Below, piece after piece: positions 6,872-9,219 of a DNA stretch of 9,219 bases (within the stretch, counting starts at the first letter, position 1; every line of letters starts with the position of its first letter). The notes beneath the pieces are model-generated. The model made no database searches. It had not been told where the DNA came from and saw nothing but the letters and a program-made list of their open reading frames with translations. Source of the stretch: an uncultured Collinsella sp. (lineage in GTDB: Bacteria > Actinomycetota > Coriobacteriia > Coriobacteriales > Coriobacteriaceae); NCBI GenBank assembly GCA_902469555.1, contig CABRDB010000049.1, positions 1-9,219 of the forward strand. Direction: 5' to 3'. The translations under genes and the position numbers were made by a program.

Positions 6872-8086
6872 TTAGCAAGTGGGATATTCGCCTTCCCAAA
6901 CAATGCGGCGATACTGGTCGGGATCGGTGTCGCCCTCGGTGGAGAAGCAGAGCACGGAGCTCGTCTTGTCCAGGCCGATGAGCTCCTTGAGCTCGGCGTA
7001 CTCGGGATCGAGCATGAGGGTCTCGACCAGGCCGGTGGTCACAGCGCCGGACTCGCCGGAGATGACGCGCGGGTCGCCCTTCTCGGGAGCGCCCAGGGTG
7101 CGCATGCCGCGAGCGGTGACCCAGTCGGGGCAGGACACGAAGGCGGTGGTGTGGTTGCGCAGGATATCCCAGCCCAGGATGTTGGGTTCGCCGCAGCACA
7201 GGCCGGCCATGATGGAGGGCATGTCGCCGTCCACGATGCGCGGATCGCCGTCGCCGGCGGCAGCGCCCTTGTACAGGCAGGCGGCAGGCGCGCACTCAAC
7301 CACGACGAAGGTGGGCGGGTTATCGGGATACAGGTTGGTGAAGTAGCCCACCACGGCGCCGGCGAGCGAACCCACGCCAGCCTGGACAAACACGTGCGTC
7401 GGGCGGTTGATGGCCATCTCGCGCAGCTGCTCGGCAGCCTCGGAAGCCATGGTGCCGTAACCCTCCATGATCCAGGACGGGATCTTCTCGTAGCCCTCCC
7501 AGGCGGTGTCCTGAACGATGACGCCGCGCTCGCAGGCGTCGGCCTCGGCGGCGGCCATGCGCACGCACTCGTCGTAGTTGACCTCTTCAATGGTCACCGT
7601 GGCGCCCTCGGCGGCAATGTTATCGAAGCGGGGTTTGGTGGAACCCTTGGGCATGTGCACGACAGCCTTCTGGCCCAGCTTGTTGGCAGCCCATGCCACG
7701 CCGCGGCCATGGTTGCCGTCGGTGGCGGTAAAGAAGGTAGCCTGGCCAAAGTCCTCGGCCAGCTGATCGGAGGTCAGGTAATCGAAGGTGCAGTCGGCAA
7801 CGTCCTTGCCGGTCTCGTCGGCAATGTAGTTGGCCATGGCAAACGAGCCGCCCAGGACCTTAAAGGCGTTGAGGCCAAAGCGATAGCTCTCGTCCTTAAC
7901 GCACAGGTTGGACAGGCCCAGGCGCGCGGCCTGGCCGTCCAGGCGGGCAAGCGGAGTGACGGTGTACTGAGGGAACGACTGGTGGAAGGCACGGGCCTTC
8001 TTCACGTGGTCGAGACTCATGATTCCCAAGTGCTTGTCATCGCTCTTGGGCATCGTGTTGCCCGCCCACTGGATCTTATCGGCCAT
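6872..8086 (-). CDS. dpaL: Diaminopropionate ammonia-lyase (YgeX)
   Basis: The product has 404 residues, matching the PLP-dependent diaminopropionate ammonia-lyases (about 400). These convert 2,3-diaminopropionate to pyruvate and two ammonia. The PLP-binding lysine is K76 in YRFGLNAFKVLGGS; the substrate-site aspartate is D123 in TATDGNHGRG (120-129), and a second conserved acid is D193 in VQDTAWEGY. The phosphate-binding glycine loop is QAGVGSLAGAVVG (235-247). SGESGAVTTGL, near the C-terminus, is typical of this fold-type II family. The ATG at 8086-8084 is preceded by AAGGAG with an 8-nt spacer. As first gene of the dpaL-ygeY-ygeW unit it lies next to the divergent regulator. It would form the carbon-yielding last step of a purine or diaminopropionate catabolic pathway. 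Function is secure at family level; the in vivo source of diaminopropionate is inference. Confidence 0.96.
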   Translation of the reverse strand: MADKIQWAGNTMPKSDDKHLGIMSLDHVKKARAFHQSFPQYTVTPLARLDGQAARLGLSNLCVKDESYRFGLNAFKVLGGSFAMANYIADETGKDVADCTFDYLTSDQLAEDFGQATFFTATDGNHGRGVAWAANKLGQKAVVHMPKGSTKPRFDNIAAEGATVTIEEVNYDECVRMAAAEADACERGVIVQDTAWEGYEKIPSWIMEGYGTMASEAAEQLREMAINRPTHVFVQAGVGSLAGAVVGYFTNLYPDNPPTFVVVECAPAACLYKGAAAGDGDPRIVDGDMPSIMAGLCCGEPNILGWDILRNHTTAFVSCPDWVTARGMRTLGAPEKGDPRVISGESGAVTTGLVETLMLDPEYAELKELIGLDKTSSVLCFSTEGDTDPDQYRRIVWEGEYPTC

Positions 8087-8132
8087 ACGGTGAACTCCTT
8101 AAGTCCTCTCTTGCCGGCCCCCGCATACGCGT

Positions 8133-8161
8133 TTCAGCCCGATCCCATTCACACGGCTGAA
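8133..8161 (-). other. Leader stem-loop upstream of dpaL
   Basis: TTCAGCC (8133-8139) is exactly complementary to GGCTGAA (8155-8161) across a 15-nt loop. It lies 47 nt upstream of the dpaL ATG and just downstream of the candidate minus-strand -10, so it could form a stem near the very 5' end of the dpaL mRNA. It may protect the transcript or act as a protein-binding dyad. No known riboswitch class was recognised. Confidence 0.45.
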
Positions 8162-8178
8162 CTTTTATGTGGATGCCA

Positions 8179-8193
8179 AACAAAAAGTTTGTT
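8179..8193. promoter_or_regulatory. Candidate operator dyad AACAAA-N3-TTTGTT
   Basis: AACAAA (8179-8184) and TTTGTT (8188-8193) form a perfect 6-bp dyad with a 3-nt centre, overlapping where the -35 of a dpaL promoter would fall. Additional single TTTGTT half-sites occur at 8239-8244 and 8300-8305, that is 51 and then 61 bp further on, near whole helical turns. These could be binding sites for the adjacent PAS-HTH regulator, but short A/T-rich motifs can arise by chance. Confidence 0.4.
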
Positions 8194-8363
8194 AGTAATG
8201 TTCTATCACACTTTTTGATTGGTATACCTAACGAATTGTTTGTTGCCGCAATCGGTACTTTTTCGCCGCCGAACGGTCATGAATTGCCTTGTTGATGGAT
8301 TTGTTTGCGGTCATGTGTGGTTTATGGCACAGTGAGCCCAAACTAATTTTTAGGAAGGCACCT

Positions 8364-9017
8364 ATGACCCCCGCACAGATTGAGTTTTATAAGCGCCTTG
8401 CACACGGCCTGGCGCTCCAATTTGGCCCCAACTGCGAAATCGTCGTCCACGATCTGGAGACCGATGACGTGGACCACTCCATCGTAGTGATTGAAAACGG
8501 CCACGTCAGCGGGCGCAAACTGGGTGACGGCCCCAGCCATATCGTGTTTGAGTCCATGCACGAGGGCGCCACCGATGTACACGACCGCGAGCCGTACCTC
8601 ACTAAAACCACCGACGGTAAGCTGCTCAAATCGTCGACGATCTTTATCCGCAACGACGAGGGCAAGCCCGTCGGCATTTTGGGCATCAACTTTGACATTA
8701 CGCTTATGAAGGCTTTTGAGCGTTCGCTCGACGCCTTTACCGGCACCGGCGGCACGGGCTATACCGAGCCCGAGCCCATTACCAAGAACATCGGCGACCT
8801 GCTCGAGGACCTGCTGCACGAGTGCGAGCAGTTTGTGGGCAAGCCCGCGGCACTCATGACCAAAGACGAGCGCATTCGTGCCATTGGCTACCTCGACCGT
8901 CGCGGCGCCTTCCTCATTTCCAAGTCGAGCGAGCGCGCCTGCGAGTTCTTTGGCATCTCCAAGTACAGCTTCTATAGCTACCTCAATGAGGCCAAGGCGG
9001 CGGCCGGCGACAAGTAG
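8364..9017 (+). CDS. YheO-like PAS domain, helix-turn-helix transcriptional regulator
   Basis: The product has 217 residues from the ATG at 8364, chosen because AGGAAGG lies 5 nt upstream and the protein then starts directly with the family N-terminus MTPAQIEFYKRLAHGLALQF. An in-frame TTG at 8289 would add 25 unlikely residues and has no SD. Residues about 5-120 form the YheO-like PAS ligand domain, with GPNCEIVVHDLE (21-32), SIVVIENGHVSGRKLGDGPS (39-58) and GKPVGILGINFDIT (100-113). A linker (about 126-160) precedes a C-terminal HTH: ERIRAIGYLDRRGAFLISKS, then VA-type helix SERACEFFGISKYSFYSYLNEA (about 169-210). Relatives include DauR, which controls D-arginine catabolism. Divergent placement from dpaL suggests that it controls the dpaL-ygeY-ygeW unit in response to a small ligand, and possibly itself. 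The ligand and the sign of control are unknown. Confidence 0.93.
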   Translation: MTPAQIEFYKRLAHGLALQFGPNCEIVVHDLETDDVDHSIVVIENGHVSGRKLGDGPSHIVFESMHEGATDVHDREPYLTKTTDGKLLKSSTIFIRNDEGKPVGILGINFDITLMKAFERSLDAFTGTGGTGYTEPEPITKNIGDLLEDLLHECEQFVGKPAALMTKDERIRAIGYLDRRGAFLISKSSERACEFFGISKYSFYSYLNEAKAAAGDK

Positions 9018-9019
9018 GC

Positions 9020-9056
9020 ACTCGCCTGGATTGCCCCTCCCCTTTTGGGCGCGAGT
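9020..9056 (+). other. Weak inverted repeat after the regulator gene
   Basis: ACTCGC (9020-9025) pairs with GCGAGT (9051-9056), and inside it GCCC (9033-9036) pairs with GGGC (9047-9050), with a 7-nt asymmetric bulge. It begins 3 bp after the regulator stop and could help end that transcript. There is no following U-run, so it is not called a terminator. Confidence 0.3.
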
Positions 9057-9100
9057 TCTGGAAAGCACGAATCCAAGACCGAGCCGCTTGGGAAGTTCCA

Positions 9101-9106
9101 TATAAT
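9101..9106 (+). promoter_or_regulatory. TATAAT -10 box for the downstream gene
   Basis: An exact TATAAT lies at 9101-9106, 34 bp before the ATG at 9141, in an otherwise GC-rich surround. No good -35 is found at 16-18 bp upstream. Transcription from here would give a leader of roughly 28 nt including the SD AAAGGA (9126-9131). This suggests that the last gene is a separate unit from the regulator. Confidence 0.5.
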
Positions 9107-9140
9107 CGATGTCATTAGTATTTCGAAAGGATGGAACAGA

Positions 9141-9219
9141 ATGGCGTTGAGCAAGGCATCATGCACCGGTCGCGGATTGATTCCGGCAATTGGTGGACAT
9201 GTGCACCGCATGTTCGATG
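9141..9219 (+). CDS. Unidentified protein, N-terminal fragment
   Basis: From the ATG at 9141 an open frame of 26 codons runs off the right edge; it starts MALSKASCTGRGLIPAIGG and continues HVHRMFD. AAAGGA (9126-9131) gives a 9-nt spacing, and a TATAAT box lies upstream, so a real gene start is likely. I do not recognise the protein. An ATG at 9131 in another frame is also open to the edge, but it overlaps the SD itself and is less favoured. The fragment is too short to show a domain, signal peptide or membrane segment. Confidence 0.5.
   Translation, partial: MALSKASCTGRGLIPAIGGHVHRMFD

Larger units (their letters stand above)
8087..8363. promoter_or_regulatory. Divergent control region between dpaL and the PAS-HTH regulator
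   Basis: This 277-bp gap is clearly AT-richer than the genes, especially 8160-8310, and should hold the dpaL promoter (minus) and the regulator promoter (plus). A plausible plus-strand extended -10 is TGG-TATACC at 8220-8228, inside the 8-bp palindrome GGTATACC (8221-8228); its -35 is poor. On the minus strand, CATAAA (8169-8164) is a 4/6 -10 candidate for dpaL, again without a good -35. Inverted repeats at 8133-8161 and 8179-8193 are listed separately. An 8-bp direct repeat, CGGTCATG, occurs at 8274-8281 and 8308-8315. The regulator SD (AGGAAGG, 8352-8358) is near the right edge. No protein-coding gene is supported here. Confidence 0.6.

Noticed and set aside
6797..8218. A 473-codon plus-strand frame opposite dpaL.
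   Set aside because: Codon-register shadow of dpaL; rich in Gly, Ala, His and Val with no domain pattern.
8343..9101. A 252-codon minus-strand frame opposite the regulator.
   Set aside because: Codon-register shadow of the PAS-HTH gene, with no SD at its start.
1..9219. Selenoprotein genes with in-frame UGA, CRISPR arrays, tRNA or rRNA genes, transposases.
   Set aside because: All identified reading frames are complete without UGA recoding, and I saw no regularly spaced repeats, tRNA-like cloverleaf or transposase motifs.

Overview
The window looks like high-GC DNA from an anaerobic actinobacterium of the Coriobacteriia, probably Collinsella-like. This placement is inferred from GC content, strong Shine-Dalgarno (SD) sequences and avoidance of the codons TTA, CTA and TCA; no rRNA or marker gene is present to prove it. 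The gene content is a selenium/molybdenum-hydroxylase-linked catabolic cluster. It parallels the Escherichia coli ygeW-ygeX-ygeY-hyuA-yqeB-yqeC-ygfJ locus, which is associated with anaerobic purine and hydantoin-type ring degradation.

Layout, left to right. Positions 1-919 (minus strand) carry yqeB followed by the first 38 codons of an XdhC/CoxI-family protein, both maturation factors for molybdenum hydroxylases. yqeC runs divergently on the plus strand from a 102-bp spacer (920-1021). yqeC and the following minus-strand operon converge on a long, almost perfect hairpin (1772-1840) that looks like a dispersed repeat or a bidirectional transcription-end structure. Next, on the minus strand, are two tightly coupled genes: a MocA/YgfJ-type nucleotidyltransferase and HydA, a dihydropyrimidinase/hydantoinase. 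A rho-independent terminator (3945-3984) separates them from a second minus-strand transcription unit, dpaL (ygeX) - ygeY - ygeW, whose intergenic gaps contain hairpins. A plus-strand regulator with a YheO-like PAS domain and a C-terminal HTH is divergent from dpaL across a 277-bp control region rich in inverted repeats. A final plus-strand gene of unknown identity begins at 9141 with its own TATAAT box and runs off the window.

How the genes may work together. YqeB, YqeC, MocA and XdhC would mature a selenium-dependent molybdenum hydroxylase that is encoded elsewhere and oxidises purines. HydA would open a cyclic amide. YgeY (M20 metallohydrolase) and YgeW (carbamoyltransferase) would remove or transfer ureido/carbamoyl groups, potentially giving carbamoyl phosphate for ATP formation. 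DpaL would convert 2,3-diaminopropionate to pyruvate and ammonia. The order and exact substrates are inference; the family identities are well supported. The hydroxylase subunits, YgfK, SsnA, carbamate kinase and selenium-donor genes are not in this window.

Several very long open frames lie opposite these genes. They are in codon register with the real genes and arise because TTA, CTA and TCA codons are avoided, so they are not annotated.
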